Shown: positions 11,761 through 23,602 of the stretch, piece by piece
How positions within the stretch are numbered: position 1 is the first letter of the stretch
How the letters are laid out: each line of letters begins with the position of its first letter
Translations under genes and position numbers: made by a program
Assembly (NCBI GenBank): GCA_011033025.1
Contig: WFMF01000207.1
Coordinates: forward strand, 62,001-126,000
DNA from: Beroe forskalii
Taxonomy: Eukaryota; Ctenophora; Nuda; Beroida; Beroidae
DNA length: 64,000 nucleotides
Direction: 5' to 3'
Notes under the pieces: model-generated
Database searches by the model: none
What the model was told of the DNA's origin: nothing
What the model saw: only the letters and a program-made list of their open reading frames with translations

Positions 11761-12178
11761 TCACTACTAGTCTACAATTTGGCTTGATACAACTTTTGCC
11801 TATAAATGTGCACCGTTACGGCGTTACACACTTACACAGAAATGATCTTTCAATTTTGTTTTGATGTTGCTACACATTTCAATCGACAATCACTTTATAG
11901 TACCTAGTTGAATCAAAAGATATGAGCAAAGTTTATAAAAATTCCGTACTTACGTTTTATACTTTTATTCATACTTTGAAGGCAAATTTTAATATACCTA
12001 TAATACATAGCCACTCTTCACCAACTAATCTAAGATTCTTGGCCTATCTCGATATTTTCCTAAGTCAATTTCAGGCCCTCTACTCTCTAGCTCAAACGGT
12101 TTTTATATTTAAAAGCTTCTAAATTTGCTTTTTATTGGAAAAACCATTGTAGATCTCCGTCCATTTCTCACGTTATAT
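11761..12178. other. AT-rich spacer, nothing recognised
   Basis: One short open frame (11922-12122) lacks similarity or codon signal. Nothing else can be supported. Confidence 0.4.
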
Positions 12179-12360
12179 AATAGATTAATCAAACACCCTA
12201 AGGATACGTTTATATCAATTATCACACTCGCCTTCGGCTCGAGTGATAATTGGAATTATTGCACTCGCCTTCGGCTCGAGCAATAATTCGAATTATCACA
12301 CTCGCTTCGCTCGTGTGATAATTCATATAAACGTATCCTTAGGGTGTTTGATTATCCTAT
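12179..12360. mobile_element. Palindromic hairpin-in-hairpin element 2
   Basis: The outer arms AATCAAACACCCTAAGGATA and TATCCTTAGGGTGTTTGATT are perfect inverted copies that continue for about 30 bp. Inside are three consecutive hairpins with TTATCACACTCG, ATTGCACTCGCC and TTATCACACTCGC stems around TTCGG/TTCG loops. Architecture matches the elements at 10802 and 49296, with different arm sequence. Confidence 0.8.
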
Positions 12361-12612
12361 ATTCAATAACACATTGAAAATGTGGCACATGTATAATATT
12401 ACAGCAACCTATTAGATCAAAACATAATATAATCACGAATTATAACATAAATCCATCGAATTATAACCATTATATAACATTATTATCACGAATTATAACA
12501 TAAATTCACTGAATTTAATTTGAACAACTGAATTAAAGAAATGAAAAACGAAGCTCAACATTCAAAAAAAAATGTTAAAAGTTAATCAAAGATTTATGAT
12601 TGGTATAAAAAT

Positions 12613-13931
12613 TGATGATTGAAGTAAATTCTAATTTTCCTCTAATTGCGACGTACAAGGGAAACGAAAGGTTAATGGTCTTCAATTAAAATTCGATGTT
12701 CAACATCATCTTCAGTGCTGAAATTTTACAATACAAATACTTAAATTTTAATAAATTATGAAATGCAAATCACTAAAATAAATAAAATAAAATGAGTAAA
12801 ATAAAAGTTGAACTAAAAGCTACGTTAAAATTATAAAACTGTAAACATACAACCGTACAATGGTTGAAAATAAACGACACACAAATTACTAGAAACGATT
12901 ACAAATTGTCTTGTATATACAATGGTACATTACACATGATACTTCACACACATGTCAAAATCATTATGTGTCAAGGTATGGTACTGTTTACTTACACCTA
13001 AACAACAGGGAGGGAAACACAGAATATACAACCTAAGTATATATACGCCCCAGTGTAAACATTTACACCAGGAATTTCCTCAGTGACTGTAACTCTGTCC
13101 GGTCGTTAATTGAAGGCTTACGAGAGAAGATTGTGGCGGCCTCAGATATTTTCCGTTTAACAGTACTATGTTGGATATCCATGATGTCATATGATAGGTC
13201 AGGTGACTCACCGGTGTGCTGGAAAAGATAGTGTTTTCCAACGGCGTTATCAGGATATGATGGAGGATTAGCTGCCGCTCGCTGATGCTCCATCATCCTG
13301 TCGTGTAACGGCCGGTAAGTCTCGCCTACATATTCTTCATGGCAGAGCCCACGTAACTACATAAATAGAACCCATCTGAGCACAACCCGCCTTGTGCATC
13401 TTTGGACAGATCTTACACAAATTACCGACCGGACAGCGCACAGTGTCATGAGGCCTAGACCTAGTGAAAATATCTCTTAACTTTCTACCCGGGGTGAATA
13501 TGACTCTGATGGGAAGTTTCTCTTTACGAATATAGTTCATGATACTAGTACTGTGTCTGTCAGAAATGAAAGGAAGAGACAAAATCACATTATTGTTCTT
13601 GTGTCTCCTAGCCTTTCTTCTGATACTAGATGGTCTACTAGTAGGTGTCTGATTAAACTTGATAGGATTGTGGTATCCATTCCTGGATAAAAGGTCAGTT
13701 ATGATACTGACTGAATGCTCTTCATTCTCGGAGTCACTCGATGTTAAGACAGCATTACGGTAGAAATTCCGAGCCACTTCCTCCTTAGTTTATTAAAATT
13801 TAAGTATTTGTATTGTAAAATTTCAGCACTGAAGATGATGTTGAACATCGAATTTTAATTGAAGACCATTAACCTTTCGTTTCCCTTGTACGTCGCAATT
13901 AGAGGAAAATTAGAATTTACTTCAATCATCA
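12613..13931 (-). mobile_element. Penelope-like element fragment with inverted terminal copies
   Basis: About 135 bp at 12613-12750 is repeated almost perfectly in inverted orientation at about 13795-13931 (TGATGATTGAAGTAAATTCT at each outer edge). Inverted pseudo-LTR copies around a 5'-truncated body are a known Penelope-like arrangement. The body holds the C-terminal part only; the reverse transcriptase domain is absent. The near-identity of the arms suggests a young insertion. Confidence 0.8.
13063..13777 (-). pseudogene. Penelope-like element C-terminus with GIY-YIG endonuclease, broken
   Basis: The upstream part reads LPIRVIFTPGRKLRDIFTRS and then a Cys cluster (CPVGNLCKICPKMHKAGC). The downstream part reads EYVGETYRPLHDRMMEH, the GIY-YIG nuclease core with its Arg and Glu-His residues, and an AVGKHYLFQHTGE segment. 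This linker-nuclease order is typical of Poseidon/Neptune-type Penelope elements. The copy is 5'-truncated and not intact. Confidence 0.85.
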
Positions 13932-14252
13932 GTTGAAACAATGCGACTTATGAACATCAGACCGCTAGAATATCTGGTATTAAAATTATGAAAATTATAA
14001 ATTGAACTATGAATTATGGCTGAAAGTAATCTCCAATACATATTAAAATGTAGGTATAAATGTCAATCACAACAACTTTATTTCAACCTTTCGTAACACT
14101 AGAACAACAAAGGTAATGAAAACTTAAAAAGGAGAGGAATTTAATGCGTTGACCACGCATGAAGGCGGCTCTTCATCGTAAGCTACTTTGGTTAAAAATT
14201 ATCTGGAATCAACAATCAACTCTGAAAAATAAAACATTAAATCCAAGTCATG

Positions 14253-15486
14253 TCACAGTATAATGCAGCAAGTTTTCTTTTTCTTCTTTGATTCCCTGTT
14301 GATTTTGATGGTTCCTTTGTACTGCTCTGAGTTCTGATTGCCCCTCGATTTTTCCTCGCGTTCCTTGACCATCTGGAGAATAATGGAGAACCCTTTATCA
14401 ACCTGCGAGGTAAAGTTGGGGTAGGAAGGTATTTCGAGAGCTAGAAACCGGGCAAAACCTTATTTCTTCCCCAAACTCAAATATCACAAATTGATGATTG
14501 AATGTAGTTTGCGACTGAATGTATTCTAATGATTGAGATTTTTCTATCAATGCCGAGATAATTTTCTAATAGTTCATCAAGAGTATGACACGGAGCTTTT
14601 CGGAGCCGATTCGAAGAAAATCCAACATTTGCATATTTACATTGATGTTGAGTTTAGCTGAAGTTTCTATGTAGGGAATATCCTTGTTAGCCTTGCACCA
14701 GTCATATATCTCAAGGTTTCCCACTGCTCTGCTCTCGAGGTCGGCTTTGTTACCTATCAGCAAGAAAGGGGCATCGCCTCCTTCCAAACTGTACTTCCGA
14801 AACTCTTCCAGCCAATAATCCAACTCCATGAAACTTTCTTCATCGGTTAGATCGAAAACCTGCGGATTGGTTTACTACGATGTTTTATGGATATCATTTT
14901 CAGAACACACTCTCTTTCAATTCAATATCACAACAGATTTGATTGTCGTCTGACAGCTTGAAAATTGTTAACTCACCAGAATGCATACGTCAGATCCTTT
15001 GTAGAAAGGAGTTCGGAGACTTTTGAACCTTTCCTGACCTCCTGTATCCCAAATCTGAAAATGAAAGGTAGGTGCGTTCAATGAAACATGTAAAATGCAT
15101 TGTACCTGCCATGAATGTAGAACATCTTTTGAAATTATGATCCAAGATAAACGGCAATTTGCAATTCGGTAGTTATTTGAATTTTTTAACAAATGATACC
15201 TATATTAATTAATGAATACTTATATTTTATCTATTATAACGTAACCCACAAACCAATTTAATGAGCAAAGAATAATTACTTACTAAAATACTCCCCCAAA
15301 GCCCACCTGAAGAGAGAAAGTAACCCCATCGATAACCACGCTCTTGGTTAGGAACTCCACCCCGATGGTATGCAGGGTCCTCTCCTCGAACACATTGTTC
15401 ACGTAGCGTGCCATCAAAGAGGACTTCCCAACCCCTCCATTTCCCAGGAGGATCACCTTCAGAACTTCCTTCTTTCCATCACTCAT
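14253..15486 (-). CDS. Rab9-like small GTPase
   Basis: Four exons (15486-15307, 15054-14977, 14859-14641, 14402-14253), all phase 0, give a complete 208-aa protein. The motifs are P-loop GNGGVGKSS, switch I TIGVEF, switch [16 protein letters not shown] for guanine and ETSAK. The tail is Lys-rich and ends TCCIIL, a prenylation-type Cys pair. Overall it is closest in my reading to Rab9, which acts in late endosome-to-Golgi transport. Switch II has Gly where nearly all Rabs have Ala (DTAGQE). The P-loop has Asn where Rab9 has Asp. Other late-endosomal Rabs remain possible. Confidence 0.9.
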
Positions 15487-16238
15487 GTAGGGAGTCAGTC
15501 AGCAGTGACGAGTGTGTTAGGAATCTTCAACTAGATGCGTTTTGTTACATCGATCTGAAGGGTTGGTGACTTGTCGTTATCAAAGTACATGCTATCAACT
15601 TTCATTATCATAGTGTTAAATCAATTGACAATCATTAACATATTCTTATTGAGTTTAGAGAGTTCAATTTGCTAAGAGTAAGATGACAGTTGCAATATCT
15701 TATAATATAGTGTCATTAATATGAAAAACTTATATAATGAAATCATGGAAACAAAATGATTTATATCAATGTTTAACTGTAGCATTACATTTCTATTTTC
15801 TAATTTATCACGTTTTTAAGATGTTTGAGCTAGCAAAATTTGCATTAGGTAAAATGTATATTTCATGTTAGAATGTTGATAAGAACCTCTGTGGCATGTT
15901 CAAAATATTGAAGGGATAAAATCTTCACAGGAAACAGTCCAAGAGAGTTATTTGAGAGATGATTTCTAATGGTCATGTGCACCAAGTTTACTATTTTCGT
16001 AGGTAACACAAATTATCCAATATTCACAATTGATAACAACAAACTTAAGTTAAAAGGAATCTTATATGGTGCAAATCATATATCACATTATCAGTTTTAC
16101 TTTCATGTCATTAATTCGAGAATAACAATACCAGTAATAGTATACCAATCCAAATATTATGTTTATTTGAATTGGATAATGGATGTGATAACGATCATAT
16201 TCACAAATAATAACAGTCAACACTGAAAACAAGTCAAA
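15487..16238. other. Spacer between Rab and PSMD4 genes
   Basis: AT-rich, about 750 bp. It should contain the Rab promoter and the PSMD4 3' end. A short open frame at 15969-16226 has no recognisable content. Confidence 0.4.
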
Positions 16239-17312
16239 TCAATCGTCTTTTCTCGGCTTTTTGGGAGCACTTTCCCCATCTCCATCATCATCTTCGTCCT
16301 TTTTGTTCTTGTTTCCTTTCTGAATATTCCCCATAACACTCTTGACAGCTTCACTGCTTGGGTCAACACCAGGTAGGTCAGTCAAAACTTGTTGCAGAAA
16401 CTCTGGGTCTGCCATCACATCAGCGAGCACATCTGGGTCAGCCAAATCATCGTCAGGCAAGTCTGTGATGCCCTCAGAGGTCTCTCCGACATCATCCTCT
16501 ACACCAGCAAGACTCATTTGCATGGCAAGGGCTATCTGTTCTTCTTCAGACAGCTGAGACAAATCCACGTTATCACCCATTGCTGGTGTTTCAGTAGCAC
16601 TAGCAGTAGTACTCCCTTTGTTTTCTTCCTCTTGTCGCTGCCTTTGTTCCTCTAGAGAAACCCTCAAAGCAAGAGCCAGCTCTGGATCTTGGTTTGCATC
16701 AATGAAATCAAAACCACCCCCACCAACTCCTCCCATATCCTCACCAGCAAGAATAGGCGATTTCATTAGAGCATCTGATAATGATGGTCCAATACTAACT
16801 GTTATAATGTGAGAACTTGTTCCCTCTTTCCCATTCAAAGTGTTAACAAAATTAGTTAACTTTTCTGTGTTTACATCTGATTCACCAAAATTCACTATGT
16901 CAACGTTAACTTTTTCTTTCTTGAGCTTCTTTGCAAGACGTTGCAAGTCTTTCTCATCTGATTGGATGGGAGAACCAACAAAAACTACAATTCGAGTTTT
17001 GTGATTCTTGCTTTGCCGATGCTTCAAAGCCAGCTGAGCTATTTTTATTCCTGTCATGAAATTAACTTCACCTTCTGGCTCGATGGCATGTAGGCATGAC
17101 ATCACTTTTCCAACTTCCGTTGTGAGTGTAGAGAGAACTTTCAATGAAGACAGGGTTAAAAGTCCTACTGTATTTTCAGGGTTAGCCCTTGTTTTGGAAG
17201 TACACACCATGTTGACAGCATCTTGTTGGGCCAAGAGTCGAGTAGGTACAAAGTCACCATTTCTCATGAACTCACTGTTGTCAACACATATAACAGTACT
17301 CTCAAGAACCAT
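16239..17312 (-). CDS. PSMD4: 26S proteasome non-ATPase subunit 4 (Rpn10/S5a), ubiquitin receptor
   Basis: A single exon encodes 357 aa, close to the human protein (377 aa). Residues 1 to about 190 form the VWA domain, starting [20 protein letters not shown], which docks the subunit in the 19S regulatory particle. Two ubiquitin-interacting motifs follow, with cores [14 protein letters not shown] (about 210) and [14 protein letters not shown] (about 260). The tail is acidic and then Lys-rich (KKPRKDD). Both Leu-Ala-x-x-x-Ser cores that bind polyubiquitin are intact. The absence of introns contrasts with neighbouring genes, but the frame is clean, so this is probably the working gene. Confidence 0.97.
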   Translation of the reverse strand: MVLESTVICVDNSEFMRNGDFVPTRLLAQQDAVNMVCTSKTRANPENTVGLLTLSSLKVLSTLTTEVGKVMSCLHAIEPEGEVNFMTGIKIAQLALKHRQSKNHKTRIVVFVGSPIQSDEKDLQRLAKKLKKEKVNVDIVNFGESDVNTEKLTNFVNTLNGKEGTSSHIITVSIGPSLSDALMKSPILAGEDMGGVGGGGFDFIDANQDPELALALRVSLEEQRQRQEEENKGSTTASATETPAMGDNVDLSQLSEEEQIALAMQMSLAGVEDDVGETSEGITDLPDDDLADPDVLADVMADPEFLQQVLTDLPGVDPSSEAVKSVMGNIQKGNKNKKDEDDDGDGESAPKKPRKDD

Positions 17313-18510
17313 CTCTCAAAAAATGTAAGTGTGATGAATGATAAATAGATTAAATAGTTGAAAAATTTCAATTTAGCAACAGTGAAGGAATATTAGAATC
17401 AATAACAATTTATGTCCCACCAAAATGCATCCAAGGATAAACCAGGATACTGGATTGCAATAAACATTTTCAATACTTTTGTTCAAATCTCTCTCATTCC
17501 CTGCCCTGGCCTTGCCTATTCCTAGTTCCAGTTGATCCTTGAATACATATTACTAAAACTTGGGCATATTAATGTCAACCATCATTATACCTGGCCTGCT
17601 AATGAGGCAATAGCTTATTTCTATTTAGCGGCAATGACTGAATACATAATAATGAAACTCATTTATCATACAACTTATTTTATATTTTATTTCACTCCAA
17701 GGAACAATATTTTATCAATTGTCTACTGCCAGCATATTATATTTTTTTGTAAAAATACTCAGCAACTAATGCAATTTAATTAATAATAATCAAAATATAC
17801 TTTGAATTTCTATAGAAAGGCACTTGAATCAAATTGATAGTTCATCATACATACAATATATTGAGAAACATACTAATTTACCAATAATCTACAACTGCAG
17901 TCTGAAGAATGTCAATCAAGACAAACAAATTAAACTCCACAGATTTGAAACATGCCAATTGTTCCTTGGAACATGATACATATGGGTGTCATTACTTTTG
18001 AAGGGATTGAGCAAGAGATATGATCTTGATTGGAAAATGACAAACACAATGGTGGCATTCAGAATAAAACACTGTGGTGTATATATTAAATCAGTAATGA
18101 AATCAAAAAAGAGGATCATTGATTTGGGCGAAAAATTTGCCAACTTTGTGTGGCAAAAAGGTGTGTCAGTGTGCTCAGGGGCACAGATCCAAATGTCAGA
18201 TGACCCAGTTCCACTCAACACACATTATGATAAGAAGGGTCAACTTGGCAGCACATTCTAAATCTGTGATGTTTAATCATATTAATTAACTATGGAAAGC
18301 AAAAAAAGATAACAAGAAAATGATAAATTAGTTTGTTTATTGTTAACAAAACCATGCTCTTTATAGGTCATTTTGTGAAAGGATAATATCAAAATTATTC
18401 ATAATACAAATATACAATACAGTTTTTGATCTATTTACATAATTTAAATCTTCATTTCAACATAATACAATATAATATTTTATGAAGTGATCTGTGAGTC
18501 AAACAGTAGA
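17313..18510. other. Spacer between PSMD4 and CFAP97-like genes
   Basis: AT-rich 1.2 kb. A 91-aa open frame at 17986-18261 on plus shows no known motif. Nothing else can be supported. Confidence 0.4.
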
Positions 18511-19990
18511 TTATCCCTTTTCCCATTTGGTTGGGTCTACATCTTTGGATCTCTGTGCAGGAAGACTCACAGCACTTCCTCCAGACTTCTTGTTCTGAGG
18601 CTTGGCAACCTTTGGCTTTGTAGGTCGAGTATTGAGGGTGCTCTTGGCCGTAAGCAGTCGATTGAGCATTTGCTGAATTTTTAGTTTATATTACAAACAA
18701 GACATAAATCATAAATTTATCGAGGAAACAAAATAAAAATCGTTTGTAAATGATAGCAATCATCATTCATCAGGTACATGCTTTAGGAAACAATTTTCAA
18801 AAGTTTACTCTAGCTAAGAAAAATGTAGATTTCATTGTTTAATGTTGAATTAAATGTTGTTTACAAACTATCTTACATAATTCTCATGCTCTATTTTCTC
18901 ATTTTGCCTTCTTCTGTTAATAGCAGCATGATGAGGGCGAAGCGGCGGGGGTTTTGTAGGTTTGAACTTTGGCTCTCTTACCTGAAAAAATAGTTCAAAT
19001 ATTTAGGGAATCTCACTGTCCCAATTTTCCCTGTCCCAAATAATTTAATAAACCCTGGCCTGATTCAAACACAAATTTGATCATATATTTTTGACTTGAA
19101 GTTTGGCGGTTTGCAGCATTTAATTAGCAATTAATAAAAAGGGAATTTAACTTCCTTCTACAACACTAAGTACATATTTTGGTTGTGTTTGTTTGTGATG
19201 GTAAAGTGTTCTCTATCTCAGGACCTATGATAGGAAAATGCAGAGGCAGTTGCGATACAGCAGCTGCCACTATGTCACTACACTGCAACGTTTGCTTAAA
19301 GACAGATATGAAGTTATATGTTAACATTGATGCAGTTGCTGCATTGAAACTGTCTTGTTCTTTCTCATATCTTAGGTTTTGAGATAAAAAGTACTAAACT
19401 GTCACTTACAAACGAAAAATTTGAGCTCCAGTTGTCTCTACCACTTTTGTCCAAATTGTCTCAAATTTCCCTATGTCACGAATGTACTTATGACCCATTT
19501 TCCCTGTGCCAATTCAAATTTTGAGTCCCATTTTTATTTGTCTCCCTTTGTCCTTATTTTACCAGTTTGAATTCACTATTCTAGTCCCAGTTGCTCTATT
19601 TTCACTGTCCCATTTGTCCCCAACTTTAAATTTGTCCCAAATGTCCCATTAGTTCCAATTATATCTGTCCCATTCCACTTTTCCCACTTTTTCTTGAGTT
19701 TGGAACAATGACACCCCCCCCCCAATTATCAAGATGAATGCCACATTAAAAAAATGAAAAGTGGTTAACCACGATCTTGCAGAACTATCCTATTGCACAA
19801 ACATCAATAAAATGATGCCACGAGAGGCAGTACTGCTTCAAAAGACAAGTTTAATTTCACCTGAATATCAATCAGGTTCTTCAGAATCTTCTCATTGTCC
19901 TTCTGCATTTTATCAATTTCAAACTGATTAAAAGAGAGGTTTCTTCCAGAAACAGGTACTTGCTTGTCTCTCTTATCTTTCACAACCAGC
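18511..19990 (-). CDS. CFAP97-domain protein (cilia/flagella associated), 3' exons
   Basis: Three exons (19990-19861, 18981-18877, 18672-18511) join in matching phases (2 in, then 0, 0) and end at TAA. The protein reads GRNLSFNQFEIDKMQKDNEK, then HHAAINRRRQNEKIEHENY and QMLNRLLTAKSTLNTRP, and a Lys/Pro-rich tail. The pattern NLSF...I-x-x-x-N...LL followed by INRRRQ...I-x-x-EN is that of the CFAP97/KIAA1430/Hemingway family, linked to ciliary and sperm axonemes. The first exon or exons, ending in phase 2, were not found upstream; a MITE (20250-20677) and a SINE lie there. Confidence 0.75.
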
Positions 19991-20249
19991 CTGAAAAACA
20001 ATTCAATTACAGTTCCAGTTGGATATAATGGAGTATCTTAGTTGTGCTAAGTTGAAGCACCTACCCAATCATACATACTGTTTACAAGGCATTCCAAAGT
20101 AAAGTAACACAGATACAGCTTGACTTTAGTAACTTGCCAAAGTCGAACTGCATTTAATTATGAACATTTTAGTGGTGCCACTGAACTGAGCTCATTGATG
20201 AATCTTCCCAGCCAGTGACCATAGCCATTGTTAAACATTAATTTCACTA

Positions 20250-20677
20250 CTGTAAAGCCATATATTTCCGCGGGTGCTATTTTTGGCGTTTCTTTAAAAC
20301 AGACTAATTTCATGGTTTTAATTTTCACGCATTTCAATATTCCTTAAAAATAAACCAGTGCTTGTACGTGGCCATTCATCATTTTCGCTAATTGCTGTAC
20401 ACCTTGATAGCCGGTGATTGTATGAAGGCAAAAGCCCAGTAATGAAGTGTCTTGTTCGTCTATGTTTACTTAAGTGTGTTTCTGTTTGTCAGACATTACA
20501 GCATGTCATTTGTAAACGATACTGCGATCTAAGTTGAGGGCTTAATGTTTCTAATGAGACACTCCAAAATTTATCTCCAAAATTGAAAATTAACTTCACG
20601 TCTGATATTTTCGCGGATTTTCTTTTCCAAATAAATTCATGAAAATTAATGTCTCGCAAAAATTAATGGCTTTACAG
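20250..20677. mobile_element. MITE with CTGTAAAGCCAT inverted ends and TA duplication
   Basis: The left end CTGTAAAGCCATATATTT and right end AATTAATGGCTTTACAG are inverted copies flanked on both sides by TA. Length is about 430 bp with no coding capacity. TA duplication points to a Tc1/mariner-type source. Confidence 0.75.
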
Positions 20678-21279
20678 TATTTGTAACTGATATGATTTGT
20701 GTGAAATGCAATCATTTATAAAATGAGAATTTTGAAGAATCCCCTGATTGCAATCTTCACTCACATTCTTTCTCTTCCAAGCATTTCAGGTGTTATTTCT
20801 GTCTCATCAGAAACAACCTCAGTTTCATACACCTCCATCCTCAAATCAATAAGCTATTTAACCTTCTAAAGAGTTTCATCAGGCAGCTCAGCAAAAGCAT
20901 GGTTCCTTTTGACAGTAGTAAACATAACAAACATTCCACAAAAGGCATGAAAATGCAAATTAATACCTGATAACAATCAGTCTAGAGTTTGATAAGTCAC
21001 AAAAGCTTGAGCCAATAAATATCAGTACATCAGTACAGCATTACAATTATATAATGAAAAGAACTGTGCTCAAGAGGGGGGAGGTCTGATTCAGACTTGA
21101 TTAAATAGGAAAACACAATTTTGGGGTATGAATTTGCCAGGATAGTAAGGATGTGTTCTAACATTTTGGTGGAGGTTTTAGTCCATAGGCTAAACATTGC
21201 CCACATGAATCTTGGGAGCAATAATGGTTGTGAGCTTCAAACATGTTTTGGTGATGAACAAAACAAGTTTGAACCTCAT

Positions 21280-21575
21280 ATGGGTCAGTGGTGCACTGGT
21301 ATTGATTTGGGCACAGGATTGAAAGATCCTGAGATCGAATCCAGACCAGTTCCATTGAGCTAGGGGTGAGAGATTTATCTCAAGCCTAGGCAGCCCAACA
21401 GTTCACACAGCAGAGTGTACAGGAAACTATGCCAGAGGGGTAAATGAGGAGGAGCTGTCCATTGCAGCAAAGTCTCAGATGAGTAAAGTATGGATAACAC
21501 TTCCTTAGCCATCACTGGCTTGATTATGTGGATCCTTCAATTCCTGTTATTGGCTGTAAAGCTATTGAAATAAAA
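21280..21575 (+). mobile_element. tRNA-derived SINE, copy 1
   Basis: The head has an A-box-like GGGTCAGTGGTGCACTGG and a B-box-like GAGATCGAATCC about 40 bases later, as in tRNA-derived SINEs. The body (ATTGCAGCAAAGTCTC, TTCCTGTTATTGGCTGTA) is shared with the copy at 55770-55965. Pol III transcription of its parent is implied; no intact tRNA fold is present. Confidence 0.75.
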
Positions 21576-21714
21576 GTAAAACTTCGAGATAAAAATATTG
21601 AAAATAGGGCCAAAAAGGCCGTTTTTTGGACAAAATATACACTACCAGCGCCACTCTGGTACACTTAACAAGAACTAAGTGAAAAAAGTGCATATGGGAT
21701 TATTCATATATTAC

Positions 21715-21765
21715 GTTTTCAAAATAAGACTCGCCAGTCTTATTTTGAAAAATATGGCCATACAT
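21715..21765. repeat. Perfect short palindrome
   Basis: TTTTCAAAATAAGACT and its inverse AGTCTTATTTTGAAAA are separated by only a few bases. A stable hairpin or cruciform is possible. Confidence 0.6.
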
Positions 21766-21903
21766 GAGTCAACGTCTGGGCTCTGGAAATGTTATAAGGT
21801 TATCTTTCACGTGTTCAGCTTCCTAAGCCCGCATCGGTGTGTGTATGTGTTTAGCGCAAGCTCTAGCTTGTTCAGCAAGCGCACGTCCAGATTCAAGATT
21901 CAG

Positions 21904-22171
21904 TTGCCACATGCCATGTGTCCCTGTTTGTTCGCACGCGCCTTTCGCCCTTTTGCCTTTCCTTCGAAAAGTCACAAATTCAAAATTTTGCGTGTTGTCT
22001 GAACACGCGCTCGAGAGTCTGATTCAAAATACGGCAACAATGCAACATTTGTCGGCGGGGAAAAGTTGTCCTAAGTTGTAATTGTAGGACCTATTTTGCG
22101 CGCGCAAGCGCCCGTGTTCAGAATAGTAAAGGCGCGCGCGCGAACAAACAGGGACACAAAGCATGTGGCAA
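21904..22171. mobile_element. Fold-back element with TTGCCACATGC ends
   Basis: TTGCCACATGCCATGTGTCC and CTGTTTGTTCGC at the left are inverted at the right (GCGAACAAACAG, GCATGTGGCAA). Directly repeated flanks TTCCTAAGCC...GGTGTGTGTA occur on both sides (about 21822 and 22174), suggesting a duplicated or nested insertion. GC-rich core; no gene. Confidence 0.6.
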
Positions 22172-22485
22172 GGTTCCTAAGCCTGCAAAGGTGTGTGTAC
22201 GCGCGCGGCGCTTCCCTACGGGACGACGAAGCGCGGCGTGCCGCGCAACGCAAACACTAAACAGGGGTCTGGGACTCTGGGGTATACGTGTTTAGGAAGT
22301 GGCCTGTGGCAAGGTAAAAGTGAAATCTAATTTTCTATATGAAGCTTAATTAAAAAAGAGTTTGGACTCGGTTAAATTAAAATGCATAATTCAAAATGTA
22401 TAACTATTACTGTAATTACACTTACAATTACATGTTACAAATCACAAATCCATCAAAATAATTACAAATTAAAATGATAAAACGG

Positions 22486-22663
22486 ATGTGTGCAGACCGC
22501 GCACCGCTCGATTGCTAGAGGACTAGGCTTCAAGTTGAAAAATACAAACATCAAGAAAAATTGTATTTGGATCCTTTTGGATCCAAATGTTGGACAGTAA
22601 AACCGCGCGTCTTTGTGATTTTCGAGCTCTCCTGTAGTGGACTATGGGGCGGTCTGCACACAT
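22486..22663. mobile_element. Small MITE with ATGTGTGCAGACCGC ends
   Basis: A perfect 15-bp inverted repeat bounds 178 bp. Inside is a TTTGGATCC-TTTTGGATCCAAA palindrome. No reading frame. Confidence 0.6.
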
Positions 22664-23602
22664 ATGGCGATGCATTAATCAATAATCATGATTATCAAAG
22701 ATAAATCCCTATTAGGGTAGGGATTATGTATTTTAATTGAAAATGCATTTTCCCCAATAATTATAGTTTAGGGAGTTTATAACGTTTGATTACCGTTACG
22801 GGGAGGGGGTTTTAGAATTGGTGTTTGATTATGTATTTTAACTCAAAATATGCATTTTTCCCCAATCCTCGGTAGTTTTTGGCAAAATTTCCAGAAAAAC
22901 GACTCAAAAGTAACACTTTTCAACGAAATTTTTCAAAATTTCCCAAAGTTAAAACATAATCAATTTTCGAGTAACACTGTCAATTTAACACTGTCAATTT
23001 TCATCATTGTCTACTCAAGTGGGAGGGGGCATGATTACGTAATAATCTCCTCAAAAAGGGGTTGGGATTTTTACGTTTTTAAAACGTGAAAACGGAAACG
23101 GTCAATTTTTGGTTGGAAAAATTCAAAATTCTTGCAAATTTTCATGTAAATTAAGATAGTTTGATTACGTAATCATTCGCCAACCCCCCCATAATCACAC
23201 GAAATCATTTGAAAACCCCCCCTTCTGCTGATTACGTAATATGTGAACGATCCCTTATGACCAGGGGTAGGGAGAGGGGGGTTTAAAAATAGGTAACAAT
23301 TGACATAATATGTGATTGTGAAAAATCCCTTAAAAGAAACGACAATGAGTGAAATAAGATTAAGAATGTGATGGGCAAATAAGAAACGAAGTTGAACTCC
23401 GAAGCTCAGAAGCTAATTATATACTGAAAAACTGAAGGTGAGTTTATGGAAATGGAGTTATTATATGAAACTATTATGTTGCCAAATAAAAAGAACTTCC
23501 ATTCAAATCATATTACAATCAATTCAAACAAAAATCAATAAAAACACACATTAAGTCTCCCAAATCGGAGAGGTAGAAGGAAGTTTAAATTAAATTTTAA
23601 AA
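22664..23602. other. Repeat-like spacer with G/C runs and GATTACGTAAT palindromes
   Basis: Several GGGAGGGGG and CCCCCC runs alternate with GATTACGTAAT palindromes (for example near 23163 and 23230) and repeated GATTATGTATTTTAA. It looks like a decayed repeat, but I cannot define ends or a family. Confidence 0.35.

Noticed and set aside
17986-18261. 91-aa plus-strand open frame
   Set aside because: No motif, no splice context, no codon signal beyond chance in AT-rich DNA.
20780-20960. Missing first exon of the CFAP97-like gene
   Set aside because: A short frame reading VKRNHAFAELPDETL ends in a stop and has no donor in the needed phase.
21280-21352. tRNA gene
   Set aside because: A- and B-box-like words are present but no cloverleaf can be formed, and a second copy shares the non-tRNA body, so it is a SINE.
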